A stretch of DNA of 64,000 nucleotides from Megachile rotundata (taxonomy: Eukaryota; Arthropoda; Insecta; Hymenoptera; Megachilidae), in NCBI RefSeq assembly GCF_050947335.1, contig NC_134997.1, forward strand, positions 7,254,001 through 7,318,000. Reading direction: 5' to 3'. Below the pieces are notes generated by a model. That model was not told where the DNA came from. It did no database searches and was given only the letters and a program-made list of their open reading frames with translations. The position numbers and the translations under genes are program-made. Below are positions 1 to 9,535 of the stretch, in pieces; positions within the stretch are counted from its first letter, which is position 1, and the number at the start of each line of letters is the position of its first letter.

Positions 1-54
1 GTCGCTAGTTTTCGAGGAAATCGAGATTATAGTTTTTCGTAGTTCCAACTTTCA

Positions 55-247
55 CCGCTAGATGGACGCCAATTTTTTAGTCCGTGTTTTGGCCTATTTT
101 TCTATTTTCTTTTCTAGGGCTGTGAGAAGGTACTTGTGGCATTATATAGGTTCTTGAGAGGTTACAGAATAATTTCTAACCCTCAGAAATACATAAAATT
201 GCCTAATTTGGGAGAAAATCGAAATTTTAGTTTTTGATGGCGCCACC
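55..247. promoter_or_regulatory. CTCF-like motifs, left flank
   Basis: CCGCTAGATGGACGCC (55-70, one inserted base relative to the consensus) and GATGGCGCCACC (236-247) resemble the insect CTCF core AGRTGGCGC. The rest of 1-1100 is AT-rich with no recognised gene. A GCTTCGCTCGCCTTCGGCTC run at about 620-640 looks like mobile-element debris. Confidence 0.3.
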
Positions 248-1139
248 TGTACCGTTTTGGACCCAATTCGATGAAAATTCATTTTCTGGCTTTATTAGGC
301 ATCAAAACGCATCAAACCCTAATAGAAATTTGTTTCTAAATGCCTCAGGAACCATACTACGTCGTCAAAGTGCCGAAATATTGCATTTTGCATGCGCAGT
401 AGAATTGACATAGGCAACTCATGTACGTATTGCAATGCTGAAGTCTATGAGGATCAGATTTTTCGGTGATTATTCCTCTGTGGCAAGTCCGATTTAAAAT
501 TTTTTTCTCTATGTCCATCTGGATGTACATACGCATGTGCGTGCAAAATTTGATGGGGATTGGATGAGTGGTGCGAAAGAAAAACGCGGACAAAGTAGTT
601 GCAAAGTCAAGTATAAGAGCTTCGCTCGCCTTCGGCTCGCTCGCTCAATAATATAATGGGAATAATATGATGGAATATAGGAGATTATTATATTTGAAAT
701 AACACAAAAGCACAATAACTTTTAAAACGCTAAATGAATTTATTATTTAAGAAAAACGACTTCGAAGGACCTCTTTGAATAACTATATTTTAGACGCGTG
801 AAAATTATAATATCAGAGAAACAATAACAAAGAAATACATGGATTTTATTTTGTTAACATGCATAGATCCGATAAAAATCGAGCGGTATCTTTTTCCTTT
901 GCTCTTGCAACAAATATTGGTATTCATATAACAAATCGGCTGCAGACGTAAAAAATAATAATAATCATAAATAAATTTAATATTACTTTTATTATATGTA
1001 TATGTATATTAATAAATAATCATTTGGCAACATATCTGCAAGATTAAGTTAAAAAAAATTAATAAATTTAAATAATTACAACAATAAATTTGTTAATAAA
1101 CTACCAAAAAATATAAAATTATAAAAAATATGACGTTAG

Positions 1140-1325
1140 AATAATTATACAGCAGCCAATGAGAATGACTGCACGCTATTGGTGGATTACATGATGTCTG
1201 ATTGGCTACTGTACACTAGCAATCACTCTTGCACTTCGATTTGATCTATTGGTCGATTACGTGATGTCTAATTGGCTACTGTAAACTACCAATCGCACTT
1301 ACACTTGAAGAGGTCGCCGCTGCTC
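1140..1325 (+). promoter_or_regulatory. CCAAT-rich promoter with initiator and DPE
   Basis: A ~75-bp segment is imperfectly duplicated (about 1165-1240 and 1242-1315) and carries CCAATGAG plus several ATTGG boxes. It is followed by an arthropod initiator TCAGT at 1324-1328. With A1326 as +1, GGATC at 1353-1357 matches the DPE consensus RGWYV at exactly +28 to +32. No TATA box. It points plus-strand transcription into 1.3-9 kb, where no conserved protein is encoded. Confidence 0.55.
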
Positions 1326-1779
1326 AGTTTTGTTTTGGAAGTCGAGGAGATCGGATCGGCCCTGTCAACACTTACCGGTACGAGTCAAGGGTTTACTTTA
1401 CCGATATTGTGCTAGTCCCTGTATTACCTACTGTGCTTTAATAAGTGTTTAATGTGTTTTAATAAATATTTTTTAATAAATATGCGGGTGTATTAACAAA
1501 TTTTATGGTGTGATTCTACAAGTGTCAGTGACTTAACCAGTGTGTTACCTGCATGCATATACGGATATATTAGTGTACCTAGTGTGTTATTACTAGTGTT
1601 TAATGTGCTTTAATAATTATTTTTTATTAATTATGGGGGTGTATTAATAAAATTGATGGTGTGGTTCTACAAGTATCAGTGACTTTACTAGTGTATTTCC
1701 TTAAGTGATTGTGCATGTGTATACGGATTTATTACTGTGTTTTATGGTGCGGTTATTTGAATGTTTTATTCATTTTTTA

Positions 1780-2260
1780 CTGTTTTAATGTATTTTGTGA
1801 AGTGATTATTTAAGTGCTTTTACAAACTGTTATTGGGTGTTGGTGTACTTTATGCAATGATTATTTAAGTGTTTTGGCATAGTGTTACTGGTGCTTCAGT
1901 GTACTTTATGCAATGATTATTTAAGTGTTTTGACATATTGTTACTGGTTTTTTAACATATTTTATGGAGTGATTATTTAAAGGTTTTAACAAATTGTTAC
2001 TGATGTTTTAGTGTGTATTATGGAATAGTTATTTGAATAATATAACAAATTATTACTGGTGTTTTAGTGTGTATTATGGAGTGGTTATTTAAATAATATA
2101 ACAAATTATTACTGGTGTTTTAGTGTGTATTATGGAGTGGTTATTTAAATGTTTTGGAATACTTGCACTGGTGTTTTAATGTGTTTTACCATGTAGTTAT
2201 CTATGTGTTTCGGTATAAATTTGCAAACGTTTTAACTTGTGCCATACAATAATTATTCAA
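1780..2260 (+). repeat. ~55-60-bp tandem repeat
   Basis: About seven diverged copies of a unit containing TTACTGGTGTTTTAGTGTGT and TGRTTATTTAARTG. The best pair is 55 bp apart (about 2054 and 2109). It lies inside the putative non-coding transcript. No coding potential. Confidence 0.8.
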
Positions 2261-3427
2261 GTGCATTGACATATTTTTTCGAATATTTTATAATGTTTCA
2301 CTGAATGACTATACGTTTTGATATACATTTGCAAATTTATTACTGGTTTTTGTAATGTAGTACTGCATGCATGCTTAACTTGTTTATTAACTGTTTGCGT
2401 TTCAAAAATGTATACGTTACTCGAAATGCAAATTGATTGACAGTTACTAAATTGTTGTCCTGCTATGATTACAGGTCACGCTGCCAATCCAATGGACAAA
2501 CTGCCAAATCCAAACGTTGCCAAAGCAGTCCAAAGCAGTCCAAATATCTGATGCTTTACCGGTAAAGCGATCGCAGTGGCGCAAGTCAGCGATCGGTGAG
2601 TCGCATGCTTTATGGTTCCTCCGGTTCCCATCATGTCGTAGGACGAATGGTCCGAAGCGACACGGGAACTGGTTGTATTTTATATTTTTGAGCGAGCATA
2701 GTGACCACGACTGTACGATCGTGCAAAATTCGTACAAACTGTTTATTATATTTATTAGATCAGGTCAGGGTTTTCTTGTACATCGCGTTTTAACTTAACT
2801 TTTTTACAAATCAAATTAAAATTAGTATATTGAAGTCGGATGACCTTCCGATTTCGTGCTAATTTACTTTTAAAGTCACTTTCAATTTTATTTTCACTTT
2901 CAATTGTATCGCGAACTCTTTTTGAATACACATATGTACAAGAAAGTTTCGCGAAAAACAGATTTCGATATCAAAGTTATTTGTGAATGTTGAGTCATTT
3001 AGAAATTTACTTTGATATCATAAATCTGTTAAGAATGAAACTACCGATATACTTAGATTTTTGCAAAGTGATCTTCCATTTTCCATTTCGAAAGTTTTTT
3101 AAAGTTAGAGTCAATTTTTGCTGGAAGACACTTTATTAGCATGTTTCTAATCATGTCTTTTAGCTCAGGATTTTCAGCACACATGAAGAAAACTGGTAGG
3201 TCAAAATACATGTGGCCGTGTTCATTTTTATGCTCTATACTCATGCGCGTGCTTAGATGCTACTCGCATGGGTTAGGGCAGGTGGACACGGTTTAGTTTT
3301 AAGATGTTTTGGCGATCGACAAATTGACAGTGAATTATCGACACAAGTTACACGTGTGTGTGTGGTTAGGTCGTGGACCTTGTGTCGATTAAACTGCAGA
3401 TTTATTTTTTAAATTTTGCAAAATTCT

Positions 3428-3535
3428 ATTTGAAAATGCATACAAAATGCAAGTCGAGTCATTTGAAAATGCATACAAAATGCAAGTCGAATCATTTGAA
3501 AATGCATACAAAATGCAAGTAGAGTCATTTCAAAG
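3428..3535 (+). repeat. 32-33-bp direct repeat, three copies
   Basis: TTTGAAAATGCATACAAAAT followed by GCAAGTMGARTC occurs three times in a row. The surrounding 2800-4000 shows nothing else I can assign, apart from a CACGTG at about 3932. Confidence 0.85.
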
Positions 3536-4057
3536 TTATATAAATTGATTAAGTTAGAAAATTGTATGAGTAGTTAAAATTATTACATGTACATATTGCA
3601 TTGAATATTCGAAAGAGTAGAAAAATGAAATATGTTCAATGTTCACTGTCGATTGTCGATCGATTTCAGCAAAAAGGTATGAACTTAGAGTGTGAATGTT
3701 GTATTGAACTCGGGTGTCGGAGACGTCCCGGGACGTACTCCCTAGGATTAGGCTTATTTGCACCCGGGTGGTACGTGTGAGAACCGTGGAGTGTGTTTTT
3801 GTGAGAATGGACTTTGCAATTTTTTAAATATAGCGATAGGCAGGCAGGTAGCTTACTTCTGGTGTGAATGAGTTAGTTTTAAGTAGGTAGGGCCAGAGCA
3901 AGCATTCATGTTTCTCTCTCCTCCTCTCTCACACGTGAGATGCTTGCATCTGGGGGGTTCACGAAAAATCGAGAAGAGAAAAATATTAAATATAAATTTA
4001 TTTAATATCTCTTGAACTCGATTGTTCGTTCAGGCCAGGCCTTTTAGTTTGTAAGTC

Positions 4058-4082
4058 GCAGTCGGGTTCTAGATCCGACTGC
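4058..4082 (+). ncRNA. 8-bp perfect hairpin
   Basis: GCAGTCGG and CCGACTGC flank a 9-nt loop. It is the first clear stem of the hairpin-rich zone and appears once. Confidence 0.45.
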
Positions 4083-4478
4083 AAAAATGAAGTATAAAGT
4101 GAAGTGAAGTGTAGTGAAATAAAATATTCTGCTCGGACATTCTTTTACGGACAGCGCATTCTAAGAATCGCTGGTCGTATTTTCATCTTGAGTAATTATT
4201 TTTCTTATCAAACTTACTTATTATATATTACATAAAATTTCGATTTAGTTATCGATCGAAATAAATGGATAGTATTGCAATTTTATTTCTATAAAATTGT
4301 CTGCTATCTTTTTATGGAGATTGATAGCAAAATTGAAAATTTATGTAAGTGTGGAAACTAAGAATATCCGAGTTACCGTAAAATTTCGCGAGTGATTTTT
4401 GTGAGGCTTTGCCGAAGAGAGAAGAGGCTATATGCCGAAGAGCCCCGGCAAAAGTTGCCAAAGAAGAGGGGAACTATT

Positions 4479-4510
4479 AATGGCTGTCCATTTTAGGATG
4501 GACAGTCATT
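4479..4510 (+). ncRNA. 13-bp stem hairpin
   Basis: AATGGCTGTCCAT and ATGGACAGTCATT pair with a 6-nt loop; the one imperfect pair is G-U on the plus strand. No counterpart is seen at this place in units A or B, where a different long hairpin occupies the equivalent position. Confidence 0.6.
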
Positions 4511-4671
4511 TGTCACTATGCTCGCTATTATTTTCTTGTATTTTACATGTGCTTTTTGAATGATACGAAATGTATACTTCTGATAAATGATGTTGCATTT
4601 GGAGGGTGGATGGGATTTGAAGTTAGGGTGGGTCACTATCGTAGTCACCTCCACGTGGTGTGACCTGGTAA

Positions 4672-4726
4672 TCGATGTCGTTTTCTAAATATTTTTCACG
4701 AAATTATCTGTAGAAAACGACATCGA
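4672..4726 (+). ncRNA. Variable-stem hairpin, copy 1
   Basis: Perfect 16-bp stem TCGATGTCGTTTTCTA / TAGAAAACGACATCGA with a 23-nt loop. It is flanked by the invariant TGACCTGGTAA and GAGCTGAGAGCTACG. In the other two copies the same position holds stems of different sequence. Confidence 0.7.
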
Positions 4727-4807
4727 GCTGAGAGCTACGATTATAATTTGTCAATTTCATATCTAAGTTACAATAATTCCGAGCTGTGGGAGGAAGGGTG
4801 GGCTCGG

Positions 4808-4848
4808 GCGCAAGTTTTTCGTCACAACACGTGGCGAAAAACTTGCGC
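4808..4848 (+). ncRNA. Long hairpin, unit A
   Basis: Perfect 14-bp stem GCGCAAGTTTTTCG / CGAAAAACTTGCGC around a 13-nt loop holding CACGTGG. Confidence 0.65.
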
Positions 4849-5592
4849 AAATTGTGCCTTTTGTTCTTATTTGCATTCATCTCTACAGTTTTTTAACTTG
4901 TTACATATTAGATTGTAGAATTAGCCTATCATTTTTATTGTCAATTGCTCGAAACTTAAAAGAAAGTTCTGCCAACTTTCTTCTTTACCCCTTCTCTGTA
5001 CGAAGTTTTAAATTATACAAATGCAATTTTAGAACAAAAGGCACATTTAGGGCTTAATCATTTTTGTATGTTTCAGGTTTTAATTTTATGTGGGTAATTT
5101 ATTTATTCATACGGGTCTTATTTGTATTTGTATGTTTCAGGGTTCTACTTTAACGATTCCTATCTGTTTTAATTTCATTGATATGTTTCATGTTTTGATG
5201 TCAATAATTCTTGTTTGTCTTAATTTCACTCAGATGTTGCAGGTTTTTATTTTAACTAGATAATCTTGCATTTCCTTTTCTGTTTCCTTTTTCATTGTTA
5301 CACCTATTTATTTTACAGGTAATGAATAGTTCATCATTGAAGACATTGATCAGCGAGGGATCATCGAGGGATCATCGAGGGATGCGTGCGCTAGTTTTAA
5401 ATAATTTTATGCGTGTTTTAGTTTTAAGTTAATTGTATGCGTGCATTAGTTCTAAGTTAATTGTAATCGTGTGGGAAGGGTGGGTGGGTCCATGTAAGTG
5501 CCTCTCATTCCAACTTGCACTCATCTTCTCAATTCTCAAACTTTGTACGCGTTAGCTTGTAGTATACCCACTTATTTTTTGTCAATCGTTCT

Positions 5593-5970
5593 GCGCCCAA
5601 GTGGATCATTGGGGGTTCATAGCGCTGTGAACACGCGGTAGAGGTGAGCTGCAAGTGCCGGTGAGCGCGAGTGACATTCTTTGCCCGGCGGGGCGGATCG
5701 GGGTTGGCACCTCTCATACTCTGATGTGCCTCCCCGACCCGCCGCCATTCTGCCAAGGGGCATCACGGTCTGGGTATCCTCTCTGTAGTAAGACGCGAGA
5801 GCGCTGGGGGAAATGGGAACCCTCCGCCAACTGGGGTGTGTCACTCGTTCTTGCCAAAGGTATCTTCGGTTCATCTTTGCCGTCGTGGTTCACGTAAGCC
5901 ACTATGGACTACCCTTTGACCCATGGAAAGCAAGGTTCACTCGGCGAAAAATAATGGTCCCCTTTTTTGA
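5593..5970 (+). ncRNA. GC-rich structured module, copy 1
   Basis: Strikingly GC-rich for this window. It contains a near-palindrome GTTCATAGCGCTGTGAAC (5615-5632) and a long GC stem. In that stem GGCAC pairs GTGCC, CGGGG pairs CCCCG, and flanking GGCGG runs face CCCGCCGCC (5687-5746). It ends with ACCCTTTGACCCATGGAAAG and a T6 run. Short ORFs in all frames are not conserved between copies. Confidence 0.6.
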
Positions 5971-5971
5971 C

Positions 5972-6090
5972 AGAAAGTTCTTCTAACTTTCTTTTCTTTT
6001 AGTAGAAAGTTCTTCTAACTTTCTTTTTTTTTTAGTAGAAAGTTCTTCTAACTTTCTTTGCTCTTAGTAGAAAGTTCTTCTAACTTTCTT
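5972..6090 (+). repeat. Cluster of four AGAAAGTT-CTTCT-AACTTTCT mini hairpins
   Basis: 8-bp stem with 5-nt loop repeated every 32-33 bp, separated by T-rich and TAGT spacers. Further copies lie at 4961, 6934, 7935, 7969, 8411 and 8443 (ten in total). Loop bases vary (CTGCC, CTTCC, CTTCT, CTTTT); the stem is constant in nine, and in the copy at 7969 only the outermost pair is lost. Confidence 0.8.
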
Positions 6091-6408
6091 CCCTTTGCTT
6101 TTTGAATTCGTCATAGATTATTTGAGTGCAATCTTAGAATGAGAGGTACCGTGCGGCGTTTAGAATAAGTTAAGCGTGCGTGTGTGGGATCCCATGCGAT
6201 TAGTATTAAGTTAATGTATGTGTGTGTGTGAGTGATACAAGTTCTTTGCTGGATTGTGGTAAAGAACTTGTATATGCGAGCCTATGAGCTGAGTAGAGTT
6301 AGTACTCATTTATCCTTCTGATAAATGAGGTTGCAATGGAGGGTGGTTGGGATTTGGAGTTAGGGTGGGTCACTATCGTAGCCACCTCCACGTGGCGTGA
6401 CCCGGTAA

Positions 6409-6456
6409 TCGGTATAGTTCCCTAAAGATTTTTTAATCGTTAGAAAACTATACCGA
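6409..6456 (+). ncRNA. Variable-stem hairpin, copy 2
   Basis: 11-bp stem TCGGTATAGTT / AACTATACCGA, then a 2x2 internal loop and 4 more pairs (CTAA/TTAG). Same flanks as copy 1, different stem sequence. Confidence 0.7.
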
Positions 6457-6780
6457 GCTGAGAGCTACGGTTTTATTTCGCGATTTTATTTCGAATAGTT
6501 CACTCCTTTGCCTAATTTTCTATGTTTATAAAATTTTATCTGTTTTAGCATTTAATTTTTCGTAAGTTTCTACATTGTTCTCTCTTCTCAAATTTTCGTG
6601 TGAATAATTTTTGTCTGTTTCAGAATTTAATTTTTGCTAATTTATCATGTTGTTCTCTCCTCCAAATTTTTGTGCTAATAAATTTTTGTCTGTTTCAGAA
6701 TTTAATTTTTGATAAGTTTAAATATTGGGTGTATTAGTTTCATGTTGATTCCGAGCTTGTGGGAGGAAGGGTGGGCTCGG

Positions 6781-6818
6781 GCGCAGGTTTTTCGTCACAT
6801 GTGGCGAAAAGCTTGCGC
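6781..6818 (+). ncRNA. Long hairpin, unit B
   Basis: GCGCAGGTTTTTCG / CGAAAAGCTTGCGC. It differs from unit A by one change in each arm, and each converts a Watson-Crick pair into a G-U wobble on the plus strand, so the whole stem is kept. On the minus strand both would be A-C mismatches. Confidence 0.65.
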
Positions 6819-7598
6819 ATATTGTGCCTTTTGTTCTAATTTGCGCTCATCTTAACGACAATTTTTTAACTTGTTAGATATTAGTTTGTAGTATTAGTCT
6901 ATCATTTTTATTATCAATTGCCTTGAACTTAAAAGAAAGTTCTTCCAACTTTCTTCTTTTACCCTTTTCTTTACTTACTTTTACATTATACGAGTGCAAT
7001 TTTAGAACAAAAGGTACATGTAGGGCTTAATCATTTTTGTATGTTTCAGATTTTTATTTTATGTACGTAATTTATTTATTCGTATGTGTCTTAATTGCAT
7101 TTGTATGTTTCAGGTTTCTATTTTAATTAAGCAATTGAATATTTCTCAAGTATATTGTATATTTTACAGGCGTGTTTCTACTGAGTCGACTCGAGATTTT
7201 TATTCCGAAAATGTTAATATGAATTTTGCATGTTAGCATAAACTGTGCATGTCTATACATTATAATGTTACTAATATTGCATTTGCTCCTCTGTTTCCTC
7301 TTTTTATTGTTATGACTAATTATTCTGTAGGTAATGAATAGGTCATCATTGAAGACATGCATCGAGGGATCATCGAGGGATCATCGAGGGATCATCGAGG
7401 GATGCGTGCGCTAGTTTTAAGTTATTTTATGCGTGTTTTAGTTTTAAGCTAATTTTATGCGTGTGTTAATTTTAAGTTATGTGTGCTCGTGGGTCCCTGT
7501 AAGTATCTCTCATTCCAACTTGCGCTCATCGTCCCAATTCTCAAACTTTGTACGCGTTAGTTTGTAGTATACCCCGTTATTTTTTGTCAATCGGTCCG

Positions 7599-7934
7599 AA
7601 CCCAAGTGGATCATTGGGGGTTCATAGCGCTGTGAACACGGGCAGAGGTGAGCTGCAAGTACTGGTGTAGCGCCAGGGACACATCTCTGCGGGGCCGATC
7701 GATTGATGTTCCGTCTCGATCGGGTGCCTCACGGCAGGGTTTCCTCTCTGCAGTCAGACTTACCTAAAACGTAAGCGGGGAGAAATGGGAAACTTTCCGC
7801 GGATGTGTCACTCGTTCTTGCCAGTATTTTCGGTTTATCTCTGTCTCGTGGTTCACGTAAGACACTATGCATTACCCTTTGACCCATGGAAGGCGAGGTT
7901 CACTTGGCGAAAAATACTCATCCCCTTTTTTGAC
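7599..7934 (+). ncRNA. GC-rich structured module, diverged copy 2
   Basis: Start and end match copies 1 and 3, but the centre is rewritten. The GC stem is replaced by the perfect 8-bp stem CCGATCGA (7695-7702) / TCGATCGG (7716-7723) at the equivalent place. Confidence 0.6.
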
Positions 7935-8030
7935 AGAAAGTTCTTCTAACTTTCTTTTTTTTTGTGACAGAAAGTTCTTTTAACTTTCGTTAGCTTGTAG
8001 TATACCCCGTTATTTTTTGTCAATCGTTCT

Positions 8031-8410
8031 GCGCCCAAGTGGATCATGGGGGGTTCACAGCGCTGTGAACACGCGGTAGAGGTGAGCTGCAAGTGCCGGT
8101 GTAGCGCGAGTGATATTCTTTGCCCGGCGGGGCGGATCGGGGTTGGCACCTCTCATACTCTGATGTGCCTCCCCGACCCGCCGCCATTCTGCCAAGGGGC
8201 ATCACGGTCTGGGTATCCTCTCTGTGGTTAGACGCGAAAGCGCTGGGGGAAATGGGAACCCTCCGCCAACTGGGGTGTATCACTCGTTCTTGCCAGAGGT
8301 ATCTTCGGTTCATCTTTGCCGTCGTGGTTCACGTAAGCCACTATGGGCTACCCTTTGACCCATGGAAAGCAAGGTTCACTTGGCGAAAAATACAGTTCCC
8401 CTTTTTTGAC
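8031..8410 (+). ncRNA. GC-rich structured module, copy 3
   Basis: Nearly identical to copy 1, implying recent duplication or gene conversion across copy 2. Here the palindrome is perfect (GTTCACAGCGCTGTGAAC, 8053-8070). Confidence 0.6.
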
Positions 8411-8781
8411 AGAAAGTTCTTCTAACTTTCTTTTCTTTTAGTAGAAAGTTCTTCTAACTTTCTTCCCTTTGCTTTTTGAATTCGTCATAGATTATTTGAG
8501 TGCAATCTTAGAATGAGAGGTATCGTGCGGCGTTTAGAATAAGTTAAGCGTATGCGTGGGATCCTACGCGAATAATATTAAGTTAATGTATGTGTGTGTG
8601 TGCGTGATACAAGTTCTTTACTGGATTGTGGCAAAGAACTTGTATATGCGAGCCTATGAGCTAAGTAGAGTCAGAACTCATTTATCCTTCTGATAAATGA
8701 GGTTGCATTTGGAGGGAGGAAGGGATTTGGAGTTAGGGTGGGTCGCTATCGTAGCCACCTCCACGTGGTGTGACCTGGTAA

Positions 8782-8831
8782 TTGGTATAGTTCTCTGGAG
8801 GCTTTAAAAAATCTTCAGAGAACTATACCGA
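8782..8831 (+). ncRNA. Variable-stem hairpin, copy 3
   Basis: 14-bp perfect core GGTATAGTTCTCTG / CAGAGAACTATACC extended on both ends through U-G, U-A and G-U pairs. Same invariant flanks. Relative to copy 2, the CCCTAA/TTAGAA part is replaced by CTCTG/CAGAG on the other side. Confidence 0.7.
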
Positions 8832-9142
8832 GCTAAGAGCTACGATTAGAATTTAATTGAGAATTAGAATTTAGAATTTAAGAGCTACGATTGTAATTTT
8901 ACTTATAATATTGTATATATAGTTGTATAGTTTTATACAGTCATATATATAACTAACCTAACCGGCCTAATGTAATCTAACCCTACCTATACATTCATAG
9001 TTTACAGTGCAATTATAAGAATTTTTGAAAAATTATGTAGGATCGTTAAGGTGTCCTCATCAGTCACCACTGCGTGTACCGGCTAGGTACGGCATTGACA
9101 GAAAGCTATGACGTCAGCTGACGCATGCGCATAAAGCTCTCG

Positions 9143-9161
9143 CGTGAGATAAAATCTCACG
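9143..9161. other. 8-bp hairpin CGTGAGAT-AAA-ATCTCACG
   Basis: Perfect inverted repeat with a 3-nt spacer in the unique sequence just right of the structured array. Function unknown. The surrounding 8850-10300 has no recognised gene. Confidence 0.4.
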
Positions 9162-9445
9162 ACTGCCCAACACTGCTACAGACTTTGTTTTGCTATATTT
9201 TAAATAGTCAATAAGCAATAACATTTCAGAAATAACTGATTTATTGAAATTAATTTTGGATTGAATTTAAATATGTGCTTTTGAATTCAGATATGATCAA
9301 GGAATGAATAACGAACGTTTTGCATTTTAAAATACAATTGAACATAAATAAAATTGAATATCAAGTACAAATAAAGTTCTGCTTTATTAACGGCTTGAAA
9401 ATAGAACTCTTCTTCAACGACTCCGAAGATCACCACATTTGTGTA

Positions 9446-9535
9446 CCGCCATCTAGCGGAAAAAACCGATAACTAATTAAATTACAGTTTCAGAAGTGTG
9501 TACTTCACCCTGTTTGGCGGAGAGATGGCGCTACC
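9446..9535. promoter_or_regulatory. CTCF-like motifs between the array and Clk
   Basis: CCGCCATCTAGCGG (9446-9459; reverse complement CCGCTAGATGGCGG) and AGATGGCGCTACC (9523-9535) are good matches to the conserved CTCF core. They lie between the putative plus-strand RNA locus and the 3' end of minus-strand Clk. Confidence 0.4.

Larger units (their letters stand above)
4621..6357 (+). repeat. Structured tandem unit A (1737 bp)
   Basis: Begins at AGTTAGGGTGGGTC. In order it holds the variable stem hairpin (4672-4726), a 14-bp perfect stem (4808-4848), a mini hairpin (4961-4981), several TATGTTTCAG splice-like sites, and an AG|GTAATG junction at 5318. Then come an 11-bp ATCATCGAGGG tandem repeat (about 5354-5385), the GC-rich module (5593-5970), four mini hairpins (5972-6090) and a long hairpin (about 6237-6275). 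Unit B repeats this order. Confidence 0.85.
6358..8730 (+). repeat. Structured tandem unit B (2373 bp)
   Basis: Same order of elements as unit A. It is longer because the GC-rich module is present twice: a diverged copy at 7599-7934 and a copy almost identical to unit A's at 8031-8410. The unit boundary motif AGTTAGGGTG recurs at 8731, where a third unit starts and breaks off after its first hairpin at about 8850. Confidence 0.85.
1326..8850 (+). ncRNA. Putative structured long non-coding RNA locus
   Basis: Starts at the promoter above. Possible splice sites are a weak donor CCG|GTACGA at 1377/1378, acceptor TGATTACAG at 2474, and donor CCG|GTAAAG at 2561/2562. No long conserved reading frame exists; the short ORFs shared by the duplicated units are broken differently in each copy. 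The 3' half holds the hairpin-rich tandem units described separately. Wobble changes in the stems point to the plus strand as RNA. Extent and splicing are inferred, not seen. Confidence 0.4.

Noticed and set aside
5529..8425. Repeated short ORFs in the GC-rich modules (shared peptide fragments between copies)
   Set aside because: Frames are broken differently in each copy, changes preserve stems instead of codons, and no protein family is recognisable.
6236..8648. Hairpins TACAAGTTCTTT...AAAGAACTTGTA (about 6237-6275 and 8608-8646) as microRNA precursors
   Set aside because: The stem is only about 12-13 bp, too short for a pre-miRNA; kept as part of the structured array.
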